From Solidesulfovibrio alcoholivorans DSM 5433 (lineage in GTDB: Bacteria > Desulfobacterota > Desulfovibrionia > Desulfovibrionales > Desulfovibrionaceae), in contig NZ_JNJA01000002.1 in the NCBI RefSeq assembly GCF_000702665.1, positions 62,001 through 126,000 on the forward strand: a stretch of DNA of 64,000 bases, written 5' to 3'. The notes under the pieces are model-generated. The model was given only the letters and a program-made list of their open reading frames with translations. It did no database searches and was not told the DNA's origin. Below, piece after piece: positions 25,238 to 32,076 of this stretch. The position numbers and the translations under genes are program-made. Position 1 is the first letter of the stretch; each line of letters begins with the position of its first letter.

Positions 25238-26551
25238 TTACAGGCTCCAGTAGCGGAAGCCGGCGGCTTCGGCGGCGGCGCGTCCGTAGAGCCCCTTGAC
25301 GTCCACGAGGATGGGCTCGGCGCTCGGACGGAACCACGTCGCCAGTTCGTCAAGCGACAAGGCCTTGAAGGCGTCGTGGGACACGGCCACGATCAGGGCG
25401 TCGAGGTCGCGCAGCTCCTCGACCGGAGCCAGCGTCAGCCCGTATTCCTCGCGGGCTTCCTCGGGCGAGGCCATGGGATCGTGGACCAGCACCCGGATGC
25501 GGAACTCGCAAAGCTCGCGTACGATGTCCACGACCTTGGTGTTGCGCAGGTCCGGCACGTTCTCCTTGAACGTGAGTCCGAGCACGCCGACCCGGGCGCA
25601 GCCCGCGCGGCAGTCGGCGCGGATGATCATCTTGATGGTGGCCTCGGCCACGTGCTTGCCGATGGAATCGTTGATGCGCCGGCCGGCCGGGATGACCTGC
25701 GGATGCAGGTCCAGGCTCTGAGCCTTGTAGAGCAGGTAGTAGGGGTCCACGCCGATGCAGTGCCCGCCGACCAGGCCCGGCCGAAACGGCAGGAAGTTCC
25801 ATTTGGTCTCGGCGGCGCGCAGCACGTCGATGGTGTCGATGTCCAGGCGTTCGCAAATGAGCGACAACTCGTTCATGAGCGCGATGTTGATGTCGCGCTG
25901 GGTGTTCTCGATGACCTTTGCCGCCTCGGCCACCTTGATGGAGGGGGCCTTGTGGATGCCGGCGGTCACCACCGTGCCGTAGAGCTCGGCCAGGAGGTCG
26001 GTGACTTCCGGCGTCTGGCCGGCCACGACCTTGACCACGGTCGTCAGCGTGTGGACCTTGTCCCCGGGGTTGATGCGCTCCGGGGAGTAGCCGATGAAAA
26101 AGTCCTTGCCGGCGCAGAGGTTCGAGCCTTTTTCCAAAAGCGGCAGGCAGACCTCTTCGGTCAGGCCGGGATAGACCGTGGATTCGTAGGCAACCACCGC
26201 GCCCGGGCTCAGATGCTCGGCCAGAAGGCGGGACGCCCCGACCAGCGGTCCCAGGTCCGGGACGCGGTTGGCGTTTATCGGCGTGGGCACGGCCACGATG
26301 AAGAACTTGCAGGCGTCGAGGTCGGCGGGCTCTGCGGTGTAGCGGATGGAAACCGCGGTCAGGTCGGCCGGATCGACTTCCAGGGTGCTGTCCTGGCCGG
26401 ATTTGAGCTCCTCGATACGGGCGGACTTGACGTCGAATCCCACCACGTCGAAGTGCCGGGCCAGGGCCACGGCCAGAGGCAGGCCCACGTAGCCGAGGCC
26501 GATGACGGCCACAGGTGCGCGTTTGGCGCGAATATCATCAAAAGTGATCAA
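25238..26551 (-). CDS. UDP-N-acetyl-hexosamine dehydrogenase (TviB/WbpO-like)
   Basis: A 437-residue nucleotide-sugar dehydrogenase. The N-terminal NAD domain has VIGLGYVGLPLAVALA at 16-31; the central domain has the catalytic cysteine C265 in GGHCIGVDPYYL; and the C-terminal UDP-binding domain contains LGLTFKENVPDLRNTK. It oxidises C6 of a UDP-sugar to the uronic acid with two NAD. Sequence features such as YESTVYPGLTEEVC favour the UDP-GalNAc/ManNAc dehydrogenase group over UDP-glucose 6-dehydrogenase. The product would feed a surface polysaccharide. It precedes mqnB by 13 bases but has no obvious biochemical link to it. Confidence 0.9.
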   Translation of the reverse strand: MITFDDIRAKRAPVAVIGLGYVGLPLAVALARHFDVVGFDVKSARIEELKSGQDSTLEVDPADLTAVSIRYTAEPADLDACKFFIVAVPTPINANRVPDLGPLVGASRLLAEHLSPGAVVAYESTVYPGLTEEVCLPLLEKGSNLCAGKDFFIGYSPERINPGDKVHTLTTVVKVVAGQTPEVTDLLAELYGTVVTAGIHKAPSIKVAEAAKVIENTQRDINIALMNELSLICERLDIDTIDVLRAAETKWNFLPFRPGLVGGHCIGVDPYYLLYKAQSLDLHPQVIPAGRRINDSIGKHVAEATIKMIIRADCRAGCARVGVLGLTFKENVPDLRNTKVVDIVRELCEFRIRVLVHDPMASPEEAREEYGLTLAPVEELRDLDALIVAVSHDAFKALSLDELATWFRPSAEPILVDVKGLYGRAAAEAAGFRYWSL

Positions 26552-26637
26552 TGAAGGGCTCCTTCTTCATGGAAACAGCAACACGCTTAGGGCCCGATAG
26601 CGCAAAGCGCGCGGCCCGGCAAGAAGGGCGTATTTAC

Positions 26638-26871
26638 ATGTCCCGGCCAAGCCCGTATCCTCAAGGAATGCACTTCGACTGGAAGATTTTTCTCACGGCT
26701 CTGGGCTTGGCGTTCATTCTCGAGGGATTGCCGTATTTCCTGGCGGCGGAAAAAATGCCCGAGGTGCTGCGCGCCCTGTCCGAGCGCAAGCCGCGCGAAC
26801 TGCGCGTGCTCGGCATGACCGCCATGCTCGCCGGGCTGTTGCTCATCTTCGTGCTGCGCGCGAACGGATAA
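26638..26871 (+). CDS. DUF2065 (YjeT-like) small membrane protein
   Basis: The protein is 77 residues from the ATG at 26638, which follows GAAGGG by nine bases. An inner ATG at 26668 is closer to the family start but has AAGGA directly abutting it, too close to be used well. Two hydrophobic segments, KIFLTALGLAFILEGLPYF and TAMLAGLLLIFVL, bracket a charged loop with the LRVLGM turn, the standard DUF2065 layout. Function is unknown; the E. coli member YjeT lies near hflKC. It is transcribed divergently from the UDP-sugar dehydrogenase. Confidence 0.85.
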   Translation: MSRPSPYPQGMHFDWKIFLTALGLAFILEGLPYFLAAEKMPEVLRALSERKPRELRVLGMTAMLAGLLLIFVLRANG

Positions 26872-26884
26872 CGCAGGGAGAGAC

Positions 26885-26930
26885 GCCTCCGGCGGCCAGG
26901 AGGGGCCGGGGCCCCTCCTGGATCATCCCG
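26885..26930. repeat. Dispersed hairpin repeat between convergent genes
   Basis: GCCTCCGGCGGCCAGGAGG leads into a 12-pair hairpin, CCAGGAGGGGCC (26896-26907) with GGCCCCTCCTGG (26910-26921). The first 21 bases of the element recur exactly, on the other strand, in the copy at 62301-62345. It lies between the convergent ends of the DUF2065 gene and ubiE. Confidence 0.75.
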
Positions 26931-27017
26931 AAGAGGGGAACATTCGCATCCCCGAGTGGTTGTGCAGGTGCGCGGCAACGCGCGCCAGGGAAGAGGCCTT
27001 GCGCAAGAATGCGGTGA

Positions 27018-27737
27018 TTACAGGGCCTTGACTCCGGCGTGCAGGAATACGATGCCGCCGGTCATGGCCCGGTAGCGCACCTCGTGAAACCCCGCCCGGC
27101 GCATCTCCTCGGCCAGCGTCCCCTCGTCCGGGAACTCCCGGATCGTCTCCGCCAGATAGCGGTACGCCTCGTCGTCGCCCGAAACCAGCTTGCCGATTTT
27201 GGGCAGCACGTTGCGCAGGTAGAAATTGTAGGCCCCGCCCCACAGCCGTCGCTTGCCCGTGCCGAATTCGAGCACGACCAGGCGACCGCCGGGCCGTATG
27301 ACCCGGGCCAGCTCGGCGAAGGCGTCCGGCCGGGGCCGGATGTTGCGGATGCCGAAGGCGATGGTCGCGCCGGCGACCGATGCGTCCGGCAGCGGCAGGC
27401 GCAGGCCGTCGCCGAGCACCGGGCGGATGGCCGCGCCCGGTCCGTCCCCGACCTTGGCCTTGCCCGCGAGCAGCATGGGCAGGCAGGGGTCCACGGCCAC
27501 GACCGTGCGCCGGCCCAGGCGCGTAAGCAAAAGCGACACGTCGAGGGTGCCGGCCGCCAGGTCGAGTACCGGTCCGACCGGCAGCCCCGGGGCCAGAAGC
27601 GCCCGGACCATGGCCCGGCGCCAGGCGATGTCGAGCCCGGCCGAAAGCACGTGGTTGAGCAGGTCGTAGGAGCCGGCCACGCGGCCGAACATGCCTGCCA
27701 CCCGGCGCGCGTCGCCGGGAACGGGCAGGTCAGCCAT
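27018..27737 (-). CDS. ubiE: Demethylmenaquinone methyltransferase (UbiE/MenG family)
   Basis: A 239-residue class I methyltransferase started at the ATG at 27737; the frame is open much further upstream but the family begins here (VAGMFGRVAGSYDLLNHVLSAG). The SAM motif is VLDLAAGTLDVSLLL, followed by VVAVDPCLPML, VLGDGLRLPLPDASV and the family signature FGIRNIRPR; LVVLEFGTGK and YNFYLRNVLPKIGKLVSGD are also diagnostic. It adds the final ring methyl to demethylmenaquinone. It overlaps a small upstream gene by 8 bases. Its neighbours mqnB, mqnD and a prenyl synthase serve the same pathway. Confidence 0.93.
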   Translation of the reverse strand: MADLPVPGDARRVAGMFGRVAGSYDLLNHVLSAGLDIAWRRAMVRALLAPGLPVGPVLDLAAGTLDVSLLLTRLGRRTVVAVDPCLPMLLAGKAKVGDGPGAAIRPVLGDGLRLPLPDASVAGATIAFGIRNIRPRPDAFAELARVIRPGGRLVVLEFGTGKRRLWGGAYNFYLRNVLPKIGKLVSGDDEAYRYLAETIREFPDEGTLAEEMRRAGFHEVRYRAMTGGIVFLHAGVKAL

Positions 27738-27924
27738 CGTCGCGTCCGCCCTTGCCGGCATCGTCGCCGGCGGCGGCTTCGCCGCGGCGGAGCACGCGCA
27801 GCACTTCCTCGTAGATGGGGCCGAAATGCTCGCTGAAGTTCCCGGGCGAGATGCGCCCGGTTTCCACGAATTTGACCACGATTTCCTTGGTGACCTGCAA
27901 GGCCAGGTTTTCCCGTTTGTCCAT
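27730..27924 (-). CDS. Small conserved-looking protein upstream of ubiE
   Basis: A 64-residue acidic protein, MDKRENLALQVTKEIVVKF then VETGRISPGNFSEHF, with a strong ribosome site (CGGAGGA) and an 8-base overlap with ubiE. The pattern of an N-terminal helix plus 'EIVVKFVE-GRISP-NF-..IY.EVL' resembles the N-terminal helical segment of MucR/Ros-like proteins, but the zinc finger is missing, so I assign no function. The C-terminal 15 residues are polar and probably disordered. Translational coupling with ubiE is likely. Confidence 0.75.
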   Translation of the reverse strand: MDKRENLALQVTKEIVVKFVETGRISPGNFSEHFGPIYEEVLRVLRRGEAAAGDDAGKGGRDDG

Positions 27925-27940
27925 AAGGCTGCGTCCTCCG

Positions 27941-28003
27941 AAAGAAAAACCCGCCCGGGTGGGGAAATGGCCTTGGACCGTCCAAGGGCAAGGGCCGGGC
28001 GGG
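27941..28003 (-). promoter_or_regulatory. Attenuator-like hairpin in front of the ubiE operon
   Basis: On the minus strand CCCGCCCGG and CCGGGCGGG (arms 27995-28003 and 27950-27958) enclose a second inverted repeat CCTTGGA/TCCAAGG, and the outer stem is followed by TTTTTCTTT. The U-tract ends directly at the CGGAGGA ribosome site of the 27924 gene. Transcription starting further upstream must pass this terminator. The larger gap 27925-28250 otherwise holds only the hairpins at 28018-28110. Confidence 0.5.
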
Positions 28004-28017
28004 AAAAGGGAAAAACC

Positions 28018-28039
28018 AGGGGAGGCACTCCCCTTTTTT
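28018..28039. terminator. Bidirectional hairpin terminator
   Basis: AGGGGAG (28018-28024) pairs with CTCCCCT (28028-28034), followed by T5 on the plus strand; the minus-strand copy is followed by GGTTTTT. It lies between the divergent ubiE operon and the cytochrome module. Confidence 0.55.
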
Positions 28040-28110
28040 GCGCAGGCCCTAGCATGGCCGGGCGCGGACGTCGAGGGGCCGGCCGCGTCAGGCCATGCCA
28101 GAGCCTGCGC
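28040..28110. other. Long imperfect inverted repeat (possible structured RNA)
   Basis: The 20-base arms 28040-28059 and 28091-28110 match at 18 of 20 positions as inverted repeats, with a GC-rich 31-base interior. Read on the minus strand the stem is followed directly by the hairpin terminator at 28018-28039, so a short structured RNA is possible. No promoter is obvious. Confidence 0.4.
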
Positions 28111-28250
28111 CCGGGAACGTCATGTTTTGTAAAATTATTGTTTATGATGTATCCTTCCTGTAGACTGATCGCAAAATACCGTCCTCGTCGCGCAGGCAGG
28201 CCGATCCTGACCGGCCTGCGGCCGCTTCGCGCGCAAGGAGTCCGACCGCC

Positions 28251-29303
28251 ATGCATCCGACCCTTTCCACGGCCCCGGGGCTGGCCCTGCCGTCGCCCTG
28301 GGGAATTTTCGAAATCCTGCTGCTCGTGACCCTTGCCGCCCACCTGTTGGCCGTCAACGTGGCCTTCGGCGGAACGCTCATCGCCCTGCTAAGCCCCGGC
28401 GCGACCCGGGACGCGGCCACGGCGCTCGGCCGCAAGCTGCCGACCACGGTGGCCGTCGCCGTCAACCTGGCCATCCCGCCGCTGCTTTTCGCCTCGGTGC
28501 TCTACGGCCAGCACCTCTACAGCGCCGCGGTGCTTTCCGCCGTGACGTGGCTGTCGCTTTTCATGGCGGTCATGGTCGCCTACGCGCTGCTCTATTACGC
28601 CCAGCCGCGCCTGGCGCTCGCGGCCTCGCGCCCCGCGCTCCTCGTCGCCGCCTGCCTGCTGCTCGCGGCAAGCCTCATTCTCGTCAACGTCTCCACGCTC
28701 GCCATCCGCCCGGCCGCCTGGATGGCCTACTTCGACAACCCGAGCGGCACGATCCTGAATTTCTCCGACGCCACGTTTTGGCCTCGCTGGCTGCACTTCG
28801 TGACCGCCTCCCTGGCCGTGGCCGGGCTGTTTCTGGCCTTTGTCGGCGGCAGGGGGGCCATCCCCGGGGACGGGTCCGCGGCCGCGCGCAAGCGCCTGGG
28901 GCTTGCCTGGTTCACCCGGGCGACCATGGCGCAGTTCCTCGTGGGCCTGTGGTTTCTCTTTTCCCTGCCGCACGAAACCCGTTTCGCCTTTCTCGGCGGC
29001 GACGGGCTGGCCACGGGCATGCTGCTCGCCGGCGTGTGTCTGGCCGGCGCGGCGCTGATTCAGGGCGTGAGGGGCCGCACGGGCGCGGCGGCCCTTTTCA
29101 CCGTGGCCGTGATTCTGGCCATGGTCGTGGTGCGCGAATTTGTCCGCATGTTCGCGCTCGCCCCGGAATATTCCCCGGCCAGGCTGCCGGTCGCGGCGCA
29201 GTACGGGCCGTTTGTCATGTTCCTGATCGCCTGCGCCGGCGTCGCGGCGGTCGTCATCTGGGCCGTCGGCTGCTACCGCCGCCAGGCGGGGAAGGGGGCG
29301 TAG
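28251..29303 (+). CDS. Multi-pass membrane partner of the bd-like/multihaem cytochrome
   Basis: A 350-residue protein with eight or nine hydrophobic segments and no cofactor motif of the CxxCH type. The first segment, PWGIFEILLLVTLAAHLLAV, places a histidine inside the membrane in the same position as the first segment of the next gene product, and NVAFGG parallels FAVGGG there; a second conserved-looking set of residues is WPRWLHFVTASLAVAG. I infer that the two proteins are paralogous membrane subunits of one complex, in the way CydA and CydB pair. AAGGAG eight bases before the ATG supports the start. The next gene begins 3 bases after the stop. Confidence 0.75.
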   Translation: MHPTLSTAPGLALPSPWGIFEILLLVTLAAHLLAVNVAFGGTLIALLSPGATRDAATALGRKLPTTVAVAVNLAIPPLLFASVLYGQHLYSAAVLSAVTWLSLFMAVMVAYALLYYAQPRLALAASRPALLVAACLLLAASLILVNVSTLAIRPAAWMAYFDNPSGTILNFSDATFWPRWLHFVTASLAVAGLFLAFVGGRGAIPGDGSAAARKRLGLAWFTRATMAQFLVGLWFLFSLPHETRFAFLGGDGLATGMLLAGVCLAGAALIQGVRGRTGAAALFTVAVILAMVVVREFVRMFALAPEYSPARLPVAAQYGPFVMFLIACAGVAAVVIWAVGCYRRQAGKGA

Positions 29304-29306
29304 GCC

Positions 29307-31952
29307 ATGGAATATCCCGTCTGGCAGCTTTCCGCCTTCGGCGGCGGATTCTGGATCATCGTCATCGCCGTCTTGCACGTGTTCGTGGCCCATTTCGCCG
29401 TGGGCGGTGGCCTGTTCCTGGTCATGACCGAACGCCGGGCGCGCAAGCTGGGCTCGCAGCCCATGCTCGACTACCTGCACCGCCACACGCGTTTTTTCCT
29501 GCTTCTCACCATGGTCTTCGGCGGGCTGTCCGGGGTCGGCATCTGGCTTACCATCTCGGTCCTCGCCCCCCAGGCCACGCTGCTGCTCGTGCGCACCTTC
29601 GCCTGGGGCTGGGCCACGGAATGGGCCTTTTTCGCCGGCGAAATCGCGGTACTGCTCGTCTACTACTACGGCTTCGACCGCCTGGACCCGAAAACCCACC
29701 TGCGCGTGGGCTTTTTCTATTTCCTGTTCGCCTTCCTGTCGCTTTTCACGGTCAACGGCATCATCGACTTCATGCTCACGCCCGGGCAGTGGCCGGTGAC
29801 GCTCGATTTCTGGGACGGCTTCTTCAACCCCACCTTCTGGCCGGCGCTCGTGCTGCGCCTGGCGCTCGGACTGCTGCTCGCGGGACTGTTCGGCTTCGCC
29901 ACCGCCCTTGGCATCCCGGACGCGGACACGCGCGAGAACGTGCTGCGCGCCTCGCTGCGCTGGGTGGTGGCCAGCGCCCCGGTGCTGCTCATGTCGGGCT
30001 GGTGGTACGTGGGCGTGCTGCCGCCTGCGGTGCGGGATTTCGTGTTGCGCCGCTCGAGCGAGATCGCCGCCTCCCGCATGGCCTATCCCTTGCTGCTCGT
30101 GGCCGTCGCCGTGGGCTCCCTGGCCCTGGTCTCGCAGCTTCCCCTCAAGGTGCGCCGCGCGCTGGCCGTGCTGCTGCTTCTGCTCGGGCTCGGCATCGTC
30201 GGCGTCTTCGAGACCGTGCGCGAGGCCGCGCGCAAGCCCTGGCTGGTCTACGGCCAGATCTGGTCCACGGACATCCGCCCGTCCCAGGCCGCGCCCTACG
30301 ACGCGCCGTTTCTGCCCCGGGCGAAATTCGCCAAGGTCAAGCTGGTCACGCCGCAAAACGGCAAGCAGGCCGGGCGCGAACTCTACGCCATGCAGTGCCT
30401 GGGTTGCCACAGTGTGGGCGGCCCGTTCAAGGACATCCGCGACTACACCGCCCATGTCGGCGCGGCGGGCATCGAGGCCTATCTCACCGGCCAGGGCAAA
30501 CTCTTCACCCAGATGCCGCCCTTTCTCGGCAGCCCCGAGGAACGCGCCGCCCTGGCCGCGTACCTCGCCGAGGACGTCAACGGCCGCAAGCCCGTCCCGG
30601 CCAAGCCCGCGAACGTGGCCCCGGCCGAGGTCGCGCTGCCGCCGTTCGAGGCCACAACCGCGCCCTACCTTCTTATCGGCTGCAACAGCCTGGGCGTGGT
30701 GGCCATGGCCGGCTGCGACGGTTCCTTTTCCCTGGCCGTGCCCGGCAACACCCTCAATGCCGTGCTCATCAAGCGCGACGTCATGCCCGAAGTGGTCACC
30801 AAGGACGTGACCATCGCCTACGAGGCTCCGGAAGGCTTCAAGCACCCGGCCAAGCGCCTGGATTTCTGGAAGCACGCCGTGACGCTCTCGGGGCGCACGC
30901 TCGAACCCGACGTCTCGACCACCGGGCTCAGGCCCGACGGCGTCATGACCGCCGGCGACAAGCTCTTCAGCGCCGCGGGCGTCCCCGTTTCGCCCTATCC
31001 GGACACGGGCGGGGTCAATCCCTATCCCGTCTTCACGCTCACGGCCAAGGACGCCAAGACCGGCGAGACGCTCGCCGTGACCAAGGCCGTGGCCCCGGTG
31101 TCCACGGAAATGCGCTGCTTCACCTGCCATGGCGGGAGTTTCGCCGTGGACGGCGAAACGGGTGTTTCCGGCGCGACGGCCGGGTCCATCCTGGCCCTGC
31201 ACGACAAGCGCAACGGTACGGACCTCGCCGCCAGGGCCGCCGCAGGCGGCCCCGTGGCCTGCCAGGGCTGCCACCCGAGCGAAAGCCCCAACGCGGGCCT
31301 TGCGCCCAGGGACGGCAAGGACATGCTCTCGCTTTCCGCCGCCATCCACGGTTTCCACGCCTCCTACCTGTCCGGGGAAAACCCGAAAGCCTGCGGCAAC
31401 TGCCACCCGACGGCCCCGGACGGCGTGACGCAGGCCCAGCGCGACAACCACAGCGCCGCCGGCATTGGCTGCGTGCGCTGCCACGGCTACATGGAAGACC
31501 ACGCCCTGTCGCTTTTGGTCCACGAAAAAGCCGCCGGCAAAAAGGCCGCCGCCTGGCTCATGGCCCCGCTTGCGCCGCGCAGCGTGGCCACGGTCGCGGA
31601 CGTAAGGCCCCGGGCCGCCTGGACGCAGGAGCCCGATTGCCTGACCTGCCACAAGGACTTCACCCTCCCGGGCAAGCACGCCACGGCGTTCAACACCTGG
31701 ACCGAGGACGCGGCCGGGCTTTTCCGCAACCGCAAGGAAGACACGGGCAACATCCCCTGCGCGGCCTGCCACGGCAGCCCCCACGCCACGTTCGTCGCCG
31801 CCAACGGCTATGGCCTCGACATCAACAACATCCCGGCCATGCAGTACATGGGCTTCCCGGGCGTCATCGGCTCGTCCAAGCGCTGCGACGTCTGCCACAC
31901 CGTGGAAATGCAGGGCGGCGAGGTGCACCACCCGAACATGGAGCGGGAGTAG
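29307..31952 (+). CDS. CydA-like membrane domain fused to eight c-type haem motifs
   Basis: An 881-residue membrane cytochrome. Residues 1-290 have about eight hydrophobic segments resembling, distantly, subunit I of cytochrome bd quinol oxidases: VLHVFVAHFAVGGG in the first segment matches the haem-ligand His region, and TEWAFFAGEIAVLLVYYYGFDRL and LFTVNGIIDFMLTPGQWPV echo CydA segments. A monohaem domain follows with CLGCH at 364, then a long periplasmic part with CFTCH 604, CQGCH 652, CGNCH 696, CVRCH 722, CLTCH 778, CAACH 818 and CDVCH 860. Eight haems c would form a wire on the periplasmic side. Likely role: electron exchange between menaquinone and periplasmic cytochromes, or oxygen reduction; direction is not evident. 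Confidence 0.8.
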   Translation: MEYPVWQLSAFGGGFWIIVIAVLHVFVAHFAVGGGLFLVMTERRARKLGSQPMLDYLHRHTRFFLLLTMVFGGLSGVGIWLTISVLAPQATLLLVRTFAWGWATEWAFFAGEIAVLLVYYYGFDRLDPKTHLRVGFFYFLFAFLSLFTVNGIIDFMLTPGQWPVTLDFWDGFFNPTFWPALVLRLALGLLLAGLFGFATALGIPDADTRENVLRASLRWVVASAPVLLMSGWWYVGVLPPAVRDFVLRRSSEIAASRMAYPLLLVAVAVGSLALVSQLPLKVRRALAVLLLLLGLGIVGVFETVREAARKPWLVYGQIWSTDIRPSQAAPYDAPFLPRAKFAKVKLVTPQNGKQAGRELYAMQCLGCHSVGGPFKDIRDYTAHVGAAGIEAYLTGQGKLFTQMPPFLGSPEERAALAAYLAEDVNGRKPVPAKPANVAPAEVALPPFEATTAPYLLIGCNSLGVVAMAGCDGSFSLAVPGNTLNAVLIKRDVMPEVVTKDVTIAYEAPEGFKHPAKRLDFWKHAVTLSGRTLEPDVSTTGLRPDGVMTAGDKLFSAAGVPVSPYPDTGGVNPYPVFTLTAKDAKTGETLAVTKAVAPVSTEMRCFTCHGGSFAVDGETGVSGATAGSILALHDKRNGTDLAARAAAGGPVACQGCHPSESPNAGLAPRDGKDMLSLSAAIHGFHASYLSGENPKACGNCHPTAPDGVTQAQRDNHSAAGIGCVRCHGYMEDHALSLLVHEKAAGKKAAAWLMAPLAPRSVATVADVRPRAAWTQEPDCLTCHKDFTLPGKHATAFNTWTEDAAGLFRNRKEDTGNIPCAACHGSPHATFVAANGYGLDINNIPAMQYMGFPGVIGSSKRCDVCHTVEMQGGEVHHPNMERE

Positions 31953-31984
31953 CGCAGCGCCTTGCCTGAAGGTTCGATCGGTCG

Positions 31985-32019
31985 GGCCGCTTCCGCCTTG
32001 GCGGGGGCGGCCTTTTTTT
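31985..32019 (+). terminator. Intrinsic terminator of the cytochrome module
   Basis: GGCCGC-TT-CCGCC (31985-31997) pairs with GGCGGGGGCGGCC ending at 32012, followed by T7. It lies 33 bases after the stop codon. Confidence 0.9.
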
Positions 32020-32076
32020 GTGCGCCATCGCATCCGTTCGGGCGGTTGACGCGCTGCGGGAAAGGCGGCACGGGGA

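Noticed and set aside
28040..28110. 6S RNA candidate
   Set aside because: The stem is only about 70 bases with no central bubble, much shorter than the 150-190 nt of 6S RNAs.
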